Assembly (NCBI GenBank): GCA_026075535.2
Contig: AP026541.1
Location: 434,001 to 498,000 of the forward strand
DNA: 64,000 nucleotides
Reading direction: 5' to 3'
From: Tricholoma matsutake
Lineage: Eukaryota; Basidiomycota; Agaricomycetes; Agaricales; Tricholomataceae
The position numbers and the translations under genes were made by a program. Positions 11,141 to 21,215 of the stretch are shown here, one piece after another. The notes under the pieces were generated by a model, which saw only the letters and a program-made list of their open reading frames with translations, ran no database searches and was not told the origin of the DNA. The first letter of the stretch is position 1; each line of letters starts with the position of its first letter.

Positions 11141-11805
11141 TGTGAGCAACTGCTCACAGGTGTTGGGTTGTCATGGACACATATGTTCCCTTTGTCATCC
11201 TCATTGATGTTGGCAGCACCCACAATCCACCCTGTGAGCAGTTGCTTGCAAGGCCGGGGGCAGGTGCTCAGTTGTTGTTGTTGTTGTTGGTGCCATGTCA
11301 CTCCTGTTCCCTTTGTTGTCATTGTTTTGGACTCCTTTTGCTTGGTGTTTCTTTTGTTGTCCCCTGATGCTCCCATTCCCATCATTGCCATTGTCCGTGG
11401 CATCCTCATCTGTAGCAGCTGTGCCATTGATCCACCCTGCTAGCAGAGGCTCACAGCGGTGGGTGGCAGGCATGTCTTGTTTTGGGGGAGTGTAACATTG
11501 TTATCATCACCTTAGAACCTAATAAATGAAGTTACTTGTTAGTTAGTATCGAAAACACAATGAAAGGAACAAAAAAAAACTTACCAAGGGCCCAAACAAT
11601 GCTAGATGTCCTTTGGGCCCATTCTGTTTGTGATGTGGCAGAGTTGCAGCCATGCATCGGTTGCTAAGGTTGTGGTGAAGGTGGGAGCAGTGGGAAACAG
11701 AGGTGGGAGGGGAGGCGGCATCAGCATCAGCATTGGCATTGGCATCAAGGGGAGTGGTGGTGGGTGATGGTGGGTGATGTCGTTGGATTTGGCATTGTGC
11801 GACAA
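11141..11805 (-). pseudogene. Cargo gene remnant with CEPLLAGW-type repeats, copy C (inside hAT-type element)
   Basis: On the minus strand an exon-like part ends in the GGGCCC hairpin (11588-11620). It is followed by a donor GGTAAGTTTT, a branch-like ATACTAACTAAC and an acceptor TTTATTAG before GTTCTAAGG, giving an intron of about 65 bp. Downstream are RCEPLLAGWINGTA near 11460-11420 and PCKQLLTGWIVGAA near 11260-11220, then a perfect CTGTGAGCAACTGCTCACAG hairpin (11141-11160). The intron and both exons match copies A and B. The product is unknown. Confidence 0.55.
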
Positions 11806-12186
11806 TCAACAAGGTCATATGTTTGGCCACAAATACAACCAAATGGTCCATGCATGGCCACAGGGTGTATAAACCCTTGCAAACCTCTCACAAACTTTGA
11901 GGGTCATCCTCATTTTAATTACTATTAATATTTATAATGTGGAAACTGATGGTTCAGTCCAGGACCAGTTCAAATTGGTCTTGGACGGTTTTCTTTGTGT
12001 ATGTGAGCTGAGTGAACCATGAACTGGACCACTTCAAGATCTGGTTGAACCATGACCAATGGTCCTATAGGACCAGTTACAAATGTCAGTTCAGTTCGGT
12101 CTGGTCCTCAGTTCTTGGGACTGGACCTCAAAGCACTAATTGAACACCTGTCAATGATCTCTGGAGTGCCGCTGCATGACACTCCA

Positions 12187-14390
12187 TGTGCCCTCCTTCC
12201 ATGTAGTGGCATCCCCACTGCTTGCCTTTGGCCTCCCCACCTGCAACCCCTCATTGGCCTCGCCATCTGTCTCCCAATCATCTGAATCGTCAACCTCCAC
12301 ATGTTCTGTTCCTGCTAACCCCTTGGCTTCCTCTGCCTCCCATTGATGCTCCTCCTCCACCACCTTCCATTCCACTCCCAATCCCTCCTCCTCCAACAAT
12401 GGCTCTTGCCCCTCCACCTCAGCTTGTTTCAATGTGAGCTCTGCTCCTTCCCTGGGCCAAAACCTTTGCAGTCTTTGTGCACTGAAGTTCCCAGCCACTA
12501 GAGTGCCTTCAAGAGTTTTGATGGCATAGTGATTCATGTTACAGGTTACAATTCTCTATGGAGGTGACCACTTCAGTAAAAGCTTTCATTCTGTCTTGAA
12601 TGTGTAGTCCAGGTCACTATGGTAGACTTGTACTAGTTGACCTGTCTTGAATACAACTTCCCCTACTCTCTCCATGAGAACATGTTTGTTGAACACTGTA
12701 AGCATGTTGGACAGCTGCTGCATAACCATCAAGTCTCTGCTGTGCAGCATATGTCATGTGCAAGTCAGCATCATTAGTTTTCAAGATGGATGTGCTGTCC
12801 ACAAGGCTAGTCTTTGGTGTGTTAATTACAAGACTGAGGAGGAGCTCTTTGGTTCTGAAGTCAAGGGCTGGGAGCAGCTGCCAGTTGAGGAGCCTGACGG
12901 CTTCATTAAAATGTTTTTGCCATGTTCTTGGAATGTCATCTACTGCCATCCTCTTGTACTTGTCCTCTCCCAGATTCAGTGAGCAGAGCCACTTCAATAT
13001 GTGGATCAGGAGCTTGTTTGCACCCTCCACCAGCCCGTTCACCCAGGGTGAGTATGTGGCTACTACATGTGTCTCTGTTCCCCATTTCCCACAGAATTCC
13101 CATACCTCTTCACTGTCAAAGTGCTTCCCCTATCCAACATAAATGTTTCCGATGGCACAAAGTTCTGGAAGATACCGGAGAGGCCACTGATCGTGGTTTT
13201 GCACTCCCCACTGTTTTGTGCTTAAATCCCCACACATGCTGGGAATAGGTATCAAGGTACAATCCAACAGTGTGATATCCACCAATTCCAATGGGGAGAG
13301 AAAGATAGTCTCCCACAAGGAGTTCAAACAGATGGTACCTTGTGATCAGATTCAGGAGTGTGTGCAGGTGAGTACCCCCGAAGTTCTTGCAGTGACCACA
13401 GTCCTTGATGCCTTGTGCTATAGATGCACTAGCCCAGGGCTCCAGATGGTATCCATGAGTGTTCTCTTTAGCATCTCGCTGCCAGTGCCCCCTTGCAGTT
13501 GTTGGATCCCTGCCAGTTTGACTGCCTCCTCTCTTGTCACACATTCAACCCATGCTCTTGCTCTTGCTCTCCTCCCATGCCCAACCCACCACAGTTTGCT
13601 GTCCTAAATCATGTATTCTGAAGCACAATGCTTTGCCCTCCTCCTATCCCTTGTGCTACATCCCTGGTCCAATTCCAGCAGTGCTTCAATCACCTCTAGA
13701 AAGATGGGCTCCTTTGCAAAATGCTGCTGCAACTTGCTAACATTGCCCACTGTTGCCACTTGAAAAATATCATGTGCAAGTCCTGTCACAGCCTCCCAGT
13801 CTTCACAAACTGTCCACTCACTCCCATCCCCATCCTCCTCCTCCATCCCTTCTTTCACACGGCTCAGCCCATCAGCCACCACATTGATCTTCCCTGGGAC
13901 ATGTCAGACATCCACAATCTGCTGGCTCAGAATTCCATCCCTGGGTTGCGTTCAGCTTATCGTTCATTATAATGTCCCATAGTGCTTGACAATCAGTCTT
14001 GATCTCCACTGGAAACCCCCAGATGATGTTAAAGAACTTGTCCAAGGCAAACTTGAGCATAGCAAATTCCAGCAGGAATGGCTTGTATTTTTCTTCTGAT
14101 CTTGAAGTTTGTTTCAAAGCAAAGGCTAGAGGGTGCAACTTTGTCATGCTTTGGCCACTTGGCAAGGTTGTAGTAAACCACTGTGCAAGCAAGCACCAAA
14201 AGCATCCTGGCAGCCATTGCTCATGACAATAAAATGTGTACCATCCCATTAAGGCCCCTTGAGGACTGGCTCCAATGTCAGTATCCTCTTGAGCATGAGA
14301 AAAGACTCTGCATGTAGTGGCATCCAGTGATCCGCTCTGCATTGTTCTCCTGTAGACTGATTTGGTGTAAGTTGCTGGCAGTTTAACACC
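12187..14390 (-). pseudogene. gypsy3 pol: RNase H and integrase
   Basis: RNase H is read from 14390 downward. It includes a KSVYRRTMQSG-type connection stretch at the upstream edge, a FLLEFAMLKFALDKFF helix and the VEIKTDCQALWD block near 14000. The integrase follows, with the DCGHCKNFGG zinc half, the FELLVGDYLSLP core start near 13310, the GGYHTVGLYLDTYSQHVW strand, and NGLVEGANKLLIH near 13040-13000, whose Glu is the third catalytic acid. A C-terminal domain (12537-12151) runs slightly into the LTR. Frameshifts and stops are frequent, and the middle catalytic Asp region is scrambled. Confidence 0.82.
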
Positions 14391-14460
14391 CTGTAGTAGG
14401 CTGAACTTTACACTCCCCCACAGAGTCCTGGAGGAATCCTGGTAGTCCTAGCAGGAAGAC

Positions 14461-14905
14461 CAGGAATCCTCCAGGAATCCAGTGGGACTCACCAGGACTC
14501 CAGTGGGACTCACCAGGACTCCAGTGGGACTCACCAGGACTCCAGTGGGACTCACCAGGACTCCAGTGGGACTCACCAGGACTCCAGTGGGACTCACCAG
14601 GACTCCAGTGGGACTCACCAGGACTCCAGTGGGACTCACCAGGACTCCAGTGGGACTCACCAGGACTCCAGTGGGACTCACCAGGACTCCAGTGGGACTC
14701 ACCAGGACTCCAGTGGGACTCACCAGGACTCCAGTGGGACTCACCAGGACTCCAGTGGGACTCACCAGGACTCCAGTGGGACTCACCAGGACTCCAGTGG
14801 GACTCACCAGGACTCCAGTGGGACTCACCAGGACTCCAGTGGGACTCACCAGGACTCCAGTGGGACTCACCAGGACTCCAGTGGGACTCACCAGGAATCC
14901 AGTGA
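14461..14905. repeat. 21-bp minisatellite, about 20 copies
   Basis: The unit CACCAGGACTCCAGTGGGAC plus one base repeats about 20 times with almost no variation. Its length is a multiple of three, so it produces long open frames on both strands that are not genes. Its uniformity against the decayed surroundings indicates recent expansion or gene conversion. Confidence 0.95.
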
Positions 14906-15014
14906 GACTCAGTACCCTAAAGTCATACCATAATGGAAAGCCAATTTGAGATATCTTACAAGTTTCAAGTGTTTTGGACTTCATGAAAGTACCTACAAAA
15001 TAAACTTGTTCAGA

Positions 15015-15100
15015 GCAGGGATTGAACTCTGGAACTCATGATCAAGAATCACATGACAAACCAAACAAGTGCTTAACCAGTTGAGCCACAGGAGAATTAC
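15015..15100 (-). other. tRNA-derived segment (copy B, left)
   Basis: On the minus strand an A box TGGCTCAACTGGTTAAGC and a B box GAGTTCAATCCC are 60-65 bp apart with a variable-arm-like hairpin between them. Close kin lie at 1212 and 23212. Confidence 0.65.
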
Positions 15101-15191
15101 TAGCTACCAATATAAAAGTGTATTTATACCCTCAAACTCAAACTTAGGTATTTCTCTCTTGAAGCTCACAAATAAAATTTATTAACTACAT

Positions 15192-15387
15192 CCCTCGCAT
15201 CCAACGCAAGGGATACACCATTAATTACATATAAAAAAAACCTCCCCCACACAAGGTGCAAGGGGGAGTCCTACAAATATATACATTTAAAACTAATCTC
15301 CCCTTGTGTTTGACGCAAGGGGAGCACTACAATCATAAAGCAAAAGAAAAAAAAACCCCTCACCCACATAAAACGTGGGCAAGGGGG
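15192..15387 (-). repeat. Array of four C-rich hairpins (copy B)
   Basis: Inverted repeats start at 15192, 15242, 15298 and 15356, again about 55 bp apart. Stems include CTCCCCC/GGGGGAG, CTCCCCTTG/CGCAAGGGGAG and CCCCT-CCCAC/GTGGG-AGGGG with a symmetrical CA/CA internal loop. Confidence 0.8.
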
Positions 15388-15414
15388 AAGGTATTACCAT
15401 AAATAAAAAATGAA

Positions 15415-15625
15415 AAAAACCGCCCCATGCACAGCTGCTCATGGTGGTGGAGGGTGCGGTGGTGGTGGCGGGTTGCATCATACAATGAGAAACTATAAAA
15501 ATTCAAAAGAAAACTAATATTAATCAAAAAAGAATGAAATGAACAAAAAAAAAAACTTACCTGGGGCCCAAATGATGTACATCGTCGTTTGGGCCCATTT
15601 CCTGTGTGTTGTGGCATGTTCATTG
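15415..15625 (-). pseudogene. Cargo gene remnant, copy B
   Basis: On the minus strand an exon-like segment ends in the GGGCCCAAATGATG...CATCGTCGTTTGGGCCC hairpin (15564-15596). It is followed directly by CAG/GTAAGTTTTT, a good 5' splice site. A T-rich stretch and an acceptor TTTTTATAG near 15497 complete an intron of about 65 bp. One repeat hairpin remains (15424-15447). The arrangement is the same as in copies A and C. Confidence 0.5.
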
Positions 15626-15825
15626 TTGGCTAGAGGGGCAGCAGTTGGTAATGGCATGGTGGTGGTGGTGAGAGAAAGGAGGGAGGGAGGCGGAGAGGGC
15701 GTTGTTGACAGTGGTGGTGGTGGTTGAATGATGAGCTGGCAACATTGATGACGCAGCTGTATGCTTTGTCATACACAGCCACTCGATGTGGTACTTAGAT
15801 CAACTTATGTTGTATATTAGAATGG

Positions 15826-15900
15826 CACTATGGTCTAATGGTATATTGCACCTGTTTAATTCAAGCCTGATGTCCCGGGTTCAATCCTCAAAGGTTTCCT
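15826..15900 (+). other. Second tRNA-like segment, different type (copy B, right)
   Basis: An A-box-like ATGGTCTAATGGTA and a B-box-like GGGTTCAATCC are spaced as in a short-arm tRNA. The stems do not close well, so it is a tRNA-derived relic. It points toward the right terminus, mirroring the left tRNA-like segment. Confidence 0.55.
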
Positions 15901-15939
15901 TTTTAATAGTAAGGACTCCTGGTTAAATCCCAGTAGAGT

Positions 15940-16060
15940 CCCCAGGATTCCTGGTGAGTCCTGGTGAGTCCTGGTGAGTCCTGGTGAGTCCTGGTGAGTC
16001 CTGGTGAGTCCTGGTGAGTCCTGGTGAGTCCTGGTGAGTCCTGGTGAGTCCTACAGGACT
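15940..16060. repeat. CTGGTGAGTC decamer array
   Basis: About ten tandem copies of a 10-bp unit that is a sub-part of the left-arm 21-bp unit in inverse orientation. The two arms therefore expanded independently from one inverted-repeat sequence. Confidence 0.9.
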
Positions 16061-16260
16061 CCTGGTCAGTCCCCCCAGATTTCTGAGAGTCCAAGTCCTG
16101 GGGAATTCCTGGGATAGTACCAGGAAGAGCCTGATTTACCAGGAATCCCACTGGAGGAAAAACAGCCAGGAGTGCAACATTTGGTGAACAATGGCTGTGG
16201 CAGGGATAACCAGGACTCCTCCAGGAATATGTGGGGCAGTGTAAAGAGCTCTGTAGTAGG

Positions 16261-17540
16261 TCCCATAATGGCTTCTCTATCATTGCATAGCCCTTGATGA
16301 GGTCTTAGAACCAGCTTGTCAGCCCAAGAAATGCAGAAAGGTTAAGTGCATCCACAGGTTCCTTCCAATTCACCACTGTAGTTAACTTTGCAAGGTCAGG
16401 CTGCACCCCATTGGGACTGACCATAGCCCCAGAAAATATCGCTGTGGTCATGAAAAGCTCCAACTTGATCGCAGAGAGAGATAATTTTCACTCTCAAATT
16501 CTCATGAAGATTGTTACCAGCTTTGTCATCATCTCCTTGAATGTATCAGCTGCTGTCCCCATTGTCAATGAAAAGCTCCATGGTTTCCCTCATGAGAAAA
16601 TCATGTAGATGTTGCACTGTCATGTGCACAAAAGTGGAGGGTACACCCATGAGTCCAAATGGCATTTTGGCATACCAAAAGTAATACCATCCTTCAACAT
16701 AGAATGCAGTGTATGGTCTGGATTCCTCTGCAACTCCAACGGCATAGAAACCAGCTGTGAAATTGAATAGGGATACCCAATGGTGGCCACTGAGCCTCTG
16801 ATGCTTGGTTTGAATGTCTCCTTTTTCTGCAGCATCGGGGCAATCTTTGTCAGCTTGTTGACTTCCACAAAATTCTGGCAAATCCTCCACTTGGGGTTCG
16901 AGTTGGGTCAGTCCTTGGTGAGGCTCGAAGCCATTGGTGACACACTTATCATTGATGCAGTGTTGGAGTTCTTCAAGTGTTAGGCCTGCACCTTCATGGG
17001 CTTTCTGTGCTAGCATCATTGGGGATACACATTTGACCTGGCCTGGTTCACACTGCTCTATGACACCTGCCACCAGCATCTCATCGATCTTTGCATGTAG
17101 ATACTGTTGCTGTGGGGGCATGAGTGGTTTTTGATAGAAATTTGCTGTCTTTGGGTATATCGAGGGTGTGTACTGCACCATCCACAGGTAACACTTCACT
17201 GACAGAGAGGGCAAACACATCTGCCCATTCTGCAATCAGCTTCTCTACAAATCTTCACTGCTCTTTAGTAAGGTCATTCCCAATCTTCACCTGCCTCAAA
17301 ATCTCCACTACCCTAGCCAGTTGAAAAGGGTTATCCCTTCATGTGAACAGACACTCGTTTGATTGGAAGCCATCCATTGGGATCTCAGTGCCATATCCAT
17401 CAGGGGTGGTGGTTGACACCTCTTCAGTGATGACACACACTGGCATTGGTGTATCTGCAGTTGGGACATTTTGGTCAATGTCAGCCTTGGAAACATTCTG
17501 AGGGATGGCGCATGTTGCAGGGACTTCACTCAAGGGGAGC
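16261..17540 (-). pseudogene. gypsy3 reverse transcriptase
   Basis: The minus strand reads the Ty3/gypsy RT: KIDEMLVAGVIEQCEPGQVK, HWVSLFNFTAGFYAVGV (core Asp now Asn), the FWYAKMPFGLMGVPSTF block, and LFIDNGDSS at the YVDD box, where one catalytic Asp has become Asn. The connection region (NWKEPVDALNLSAFLGLT near 16390-16320, then DLIKGYAMIEKPLWDLLQ) runs up to the element B insertion. Stops and a frameshift near 16540 prevent expression. Confidence 0.85.
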
Positions 17541-18774
17541 TTTTCACCCCCCCCATTGCACTTCCTATCTCATGCTTTGCCCATGTCCCATGCTCATGCC
17601 TTCCATCGCCTGTACCTCTGTTGTCCTGGCCCTCTCCACTTCTTTCACATCCATCTCACTGCCACCTTAGCATCCTGTTTCTGCATTTCCAACTCTTCCA
17701 TGCTAGATTTGGTTGCTTGACTCAGAGTGATGTCCCCATTCACCAGCTTGCTATTCACTACTGCTGGGTCATCCACATCATCCACCTCCTCAATCCATGC
17801 TCTCCTTGAGCATAATGTGGGCCTGTACCCTCCAGGCCCTTGCATGTTAGCTTCTGGTCCTCCTGCAACCATCCCAGGAGCTGTGATCAAAACATGCTGG
17901 TCAACCCATTCATCATGTTCTGTCACTGTGGGGGTTGGAACTTGCCTTGTGGGGGGTTGTTTAACAGCATCCAACCAACCCCCCATCACTGTATCTTGCA
18001 ACCTCATGTTTGTGAGGTTGTGCACCACATCATCACCATTGCTATATCTGCTGGTTACCCTATCCACTTGGTTCCTAAGTACTGCAGCTCATCCCTCACC
18101 AGCAACTGTAACTTCATCCTTCAGATAATAGTGGACTGCATTGAATGCTTTCATCAATGGCTTCCCGAACAGGAAGGACCAACTGCCCCCACTATCAAAC
18201 ACTTCAAATGACCCTTCAACACACACCTCGTCAACCTGGATGGTGCCTGTCCACACTGCCTCTGCCCTCATGACTGTCCCATCAGCCATGTGCAGCCTTC
18301 TGGTTGATCCTTTGCACTCACCCGACCAATGTTTCCCTTTTGAAAAAACCCTGCTGCACATTGCTGCAACCATTGCACCCTCATTGAACATCCCCCACAC
18401 TTGAACAATTTCTCCCTTTGGCCCCCACAGCTTAACATTATGCATGAAAGGTTGAACATCTTTCCTGTTCTCAGCCTTTTGCTTCTCGTGTCCCATGGTG
18501 TACAGATCAATGATATTGGATTCAAGGGTTGATACAAGATGGTGTACATATGGTTCACGAGATCAAGCTACATCCCTGTCAGCCTCTCGATGGTTGGTGG
18601 GGACCTCTACATTGTCTCCTTTTGACAAAAATGGGGCTGCCTGGTCAGCATTTATGCAGATGGCCCTTCCCCTTTTCCCTGTTCATCCACTTCTCCTGTA
18701 TTACCCTCCACCATAGTGAAACTTCTGTAATCATTGATGGCAACAACACAAACACCAACTGGGGCTCATGGTTC
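17541..18774 (-). pseudogene. gypsy3 protease and protease-RT linker
   Basis: A minus-strand open stretch, 18496-18089, reads LWGPKGEIVQVWGMFNEGAM near its start. This is the active-site loop of this gypsy lineage, in which I expect D-(S/D)-G and see N-E-G, so the catalytic Asp is lost. The flap and C-terminal block EVFDSGGSWSFLFGKPL follow. Downstream, 18067-17645, is a charged linker ending in Lys/Gln-rich sequence, then short fragments into RT. Gag and protease are separated by a stop-rich stretch at 18500-18775. Confidence 0.7.
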
Positions 18775-20865
18775 TCATAGAACATTTGCGCAGATGGCCC
18801 TCCATCTCAACTCATTGGGATGGAGGTGCTGTGACTGTGGGACTGGGCAGTTGGCACTTATGTGGCCCATGTGCCTGCATCTATAGCATTCGCTGGAGTT
18901 GACATTTGCTGTTCCTGGGAAAAGCGGGTATGAGGTGAGTTCAGAGACTCGTGTGGCTGGGCTAGTGTTTAAGGGTCCAGTCCAGTTTGGTTTTTGACCC
19001 AAAAACATAAAGACCGCAACCTAAACCAGTCCAGGACTGACCCAGATACTGCTAGAACCAAACTTGACCACCTAGGACTGGTCCTTTCCAGTTAAAAGAC
19101 CGAAAAAGACTGGTTAAGACTGGTTCAGACCAATGTTTTGTCATGAAATTTGTTGTATTAATATAACCCATATGTATTTTAGCAAATATTACCTGGACCT
19201 TATAACCACTGTACAGATGGATGGACATTGTAATTCCCCATCATTTGGTCTAACTTTTAAGACATTTTATCAAGATTTGACTTGGCTATGATCAATATAA
19301 AAATACATCTACTGAATGACTCGTGCTGAACACCAAGAAATGTAATGTGACAACCATAAATTATGTGATGCATAGCATGCATTGACAAATGGTGGGAGTA
19401 TTATTATACATGTTAGTCCTATGATCATTAATAGAATCAAGCAAATGATCAACATATGAGTAAGATGAAATGAAAATCAATCTGATACAACAAAATACTC
19501 ATACAAAAATAGATTTGGTTATATCTTGCTCAATTCTTAAACATTTTTTATGAACCAGAGGTTGAATTTGCCGGATTTCATGTAGGAACATGGTCCAATA
19601 TATGTTCCCACAATAAAACCAGTCCTAACTGTTTTAGACTGGTTTTCTTTGGTTTTACAACATTTTTCAAAATGAAAAGACTGCTAACTGAACTGCAAAA
19701 GACTGGTCCATAAATAGACCACTGGTCTGGTCTTTTCTGGTCCAATTCAGTCCAATTTCGGTCCTTTTTTTGGTCCCATGGACTGGACCCTTCAACACTA
19801 GGCTGGGCCATGTTCTTTTGCCCAAGCTTGCTGTTGACCCTGATGAGCGAGTTTCCCTGCTGGGGTATCGGGATGGTGAGGTAAGGATGCAATCTGAGCA
19901 TTAATGGCTGCCTGATCCACTGCTGTTGCTGGTTGTCTTGCTGTCACTGTATACTGCCTCCCTGCTTGGCCAAAACGGTTTCCCCAACCTCCTCCTGTCC
20001 CCCATCCAAAGGGATTTCCCCCACCAACCATGTCTGAAGTTCCCATGCCGATAGATGTCTGAGTCATTTGCCATTGAATGCCTGCAGTAGGTGATGATGG
20101 CATTGCTTCCAACTGATGTAGATGTGCCTCTATTGCATGCTGAGTATCCTTCTTCTTTCTCAGCTCTCATGCCTCATCCTTGATGTACTCAATGTCAACA
20201 TCCCACATGGCCTTGAGAAACACAGTCCAGTCAGCATGTTTGTTGGTGATCTTGTCTTTGATGATTGTTGGCAGCATCTTCCTCACTTTCCCGATGTAAG
20301 TTGTCCCTGTTTTGACCCCTGCACCCTTCGCCAACTTCTGCATCTTGTCTGCCCAAATGATGTAAGCATAAGTCTCTCTCCCTGCAACTGTCTCCTTCCT
20401 CCCCAATTCCTCATCTATCAGCCATAGCCCTAGAAGTTCCTCCTCATACTCTGTACTCATCTTCTTCACCAGTGCTATTTTCAGCCACCGCACATGGAAA
20501 GCTGCCCCAACAAAGGCCCAGTTGGCACAGATGGCAGCATCAAGTGCCCCATACCAGTCATCTGCCACACTGTCTGCATGTAGGAAGTTAATGAATTGCT
20601 TCTGCTTGTGGGCATCCAACTTATCACCTATCACTCAGTTGAATGATTGCAAAAAGTCTTGTGGGTTTTCATCATCTCTATCACCCCAAAATGGTTCAAC
20701 ATGCTGTGTCATCTCCAGATCAGCTAGATCGGTCGAGATCGTGGGTGCTGGTGCCTGTGGTGGAGGTGATGTAACTGGGGTTGATTGATGGGAATGAAAA
20801 TCAAAAGAGTCCAGGGTGGATGATTTCTCAGAGGCTGTTGGCTTGCTGGAAGGGGGTAATGACAT
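18775..20865 (-). pseudogene. gypsy3 Gag with CCHC zinc knuckle, split by a MITE
   Basis: The reading starts at MSLPPSSKPTASEK and passes MTQHVEPFWGDRDDENPQDF, then (after a TGA) the capsid block AHKQKQFINFLHADSVADDW and the WADKMQKLAKGAG region. It ends after the 838-bp insertion in the nucleocapsid zinc knuckle CYRCRHMGHISANCP (C-x2-C-x4-H-x4-C, intact). This knuckle binds the element RNA. The upstream open stretch 20866-21102 is leader. Internal stops sit at 20637 and near 20167. Confidence 0.8.
18963..19800. mobile_element. Non-autonomous hAT-type element, 838 bp
   Basis: The ends are TAGTGTTTAAGGGTCCAGTC and the inverse, TAGTGTTGAAGGGTCCAGTC, 2 mismatches. The 8-bp TSD GGCTGGGC lies at 18955-18962 and 19801-19808. 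Subterminal ACTGGTC-type motifs are frequent. The inside is AT-rich with no gene. It interrupts gag of gypsy3. Confidence 0.92.
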
Positions 20866-21001
20866 GTTCTTTGGTGCAAATCGTCTGTTGATTCTTGGTT
20901 GCATTTTATAAGCCAGTGTGAATTTTCGACCTCTTTTGGCTTTATGCTCTAGACTTGGTGCTTTTAGCTTTAACTTTGTACACCTTTGATTTTGTATGCC
21001 T

Positions 21002-21025
21002 GGTTCAAATCCACTCTCATCACCA
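21002..21025 (-). promoter_or_regulatory. gypsy3 primer-binding site
   Basis: Two bases inside the 5' LTR the minus strand reads TGGTGATGAGAGTGGATTTG then AACC. This looks complementary to a tRNA 3' end including CCA, acceptor strand and the T-arm GGTTCAAATCC. The match extends beyond the usual 8-18 nt. Confidence 0.75.
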
Positions 21026-21027
21026 GA

Positions 21028-21215
21028 TGGAGATGGCCTGACTACTGACTTCAGACCGTGAGGATGAACAAAGTGGTGAGATTCATTCTTCTGCTGTGTC
21101 ATCTCCTCTAATCTACATGAACCTGATTAATCTGCTAATGCTGCTGCCACATGGGGCCAAACAAGCTATTGAACACCTGGCAATGATCTCTGGAGTGCCG
21201 CTGTGTGACACTCCA
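21028..21215 (-). repeat. 5' LTR of gypsy3 (uninterrupted)
   Basis: 188 bp, starting TGGAGTGTCA and ending CCATCTCCA in element orientation, with a 5-bp inverted terminus TGGAG/CTCCA. It pairs with the split 3' LTR. Confidence 0.88.

Larger units (their letters stand above)
10738..12138. mobile_element. Non-autonomous hAT-type element, 1401 bp
   Basis: It has a perfect terminal inverted repeat of 21 bp, beginning TAGTGCTTTGAGGTCCAGTC at both ends. The 8-bp TSD ATTGAACA lies at 10730-10737 and 12139-12146. The first bases fit the hAT rule (C/T)A(A/G)NG. Subterminal regions are packed with ACTGGTC/GACCAGT motifs on both sides, as expected for transposase binding sites. The inside carries an A-rich tract and the peptide-repeat cargo module. 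No transposase is encoded. Confidence 0.92.
10589..12186 (-). repeat. 3' LTR of gypsy3, split by a hAT-type insertion
   Basis: The two parts, 10589-10737 and 12147-12186, together match 21028-21215 with only scattered differences. The copy at 21028 has a single ATTGAACA where this one has two, so the 5' LTR is an internal empty-site control for the insertion. Confidence 0.88.
14401..16250. mobile_element. Composite Mutator-like element B, complete, 10-bp TSD
   Basis: The ends are CTGAACTTTACACTCCCCCA and the inverse of AGCTCTTTACACTGCCCCAC. They continue as imperfect inverted repeats into GAGTCCTGGAGGAATCC. CTGTAGTAGG flanks both sides (14391-14400, 16251-16260). Removing the element and one TSD rejoins the gypsy3 pol frame between WDLLQ and GVKLPATY. 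Inside, left to right, are a 21-bp minisatellite, a tRNA-like segment (-), a hairpin array (-), a cargo gene (-), a second tRNA-like segment (+) and a decamer array. The TSD length and long repetitive ends fit Mutator-like elements. A foldback origin is the alternative. Confidence 0.85.
10589..21215 (-). mobile_element. Ty3/gypsy element (gypsy3), full length but nested with three insertions
   Basis: Both LTRs (188 bp, TGGAG...CTCCA) are present. A primer-binding site follows the 5' LTR after a 2-nt gap, and gag, protease, RT, RNase H and integrase lie in Ty3/gypsy order on the minus strand. The flanks share ATGG (10585-10588 and 21216-21219), a 4-bp TSD. Insertions are a 1401-bp hAT-type element in the 3' LTR, a 1850-bp composite element between RT and RNase H, and an 838-bp hAT-type element in gag. 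Without them and their TSD copies it would be about 6.5 kb. Many stops make it non-functional. Confidence 0.88.

Noticed and set aside
10910..11149. Phe/Cys-rich membrane-like open frame on the minus strand
   Set aside because: It is a translation of an A-rich (AAACAA)n tract.
14461..14905. Possible CRISPR-like array
   Set aside because: The units are direct tandem repeats with no unique spacers, and the genome is eukaryotic.
14448..14984. Long open frames on both strands repeating PTGVLVS or GLTRTPV
   Set aside because: They are shadows of the 21-bp minisatellite, whose length is a multiple of three. They have no start context or homologue-like sequence.
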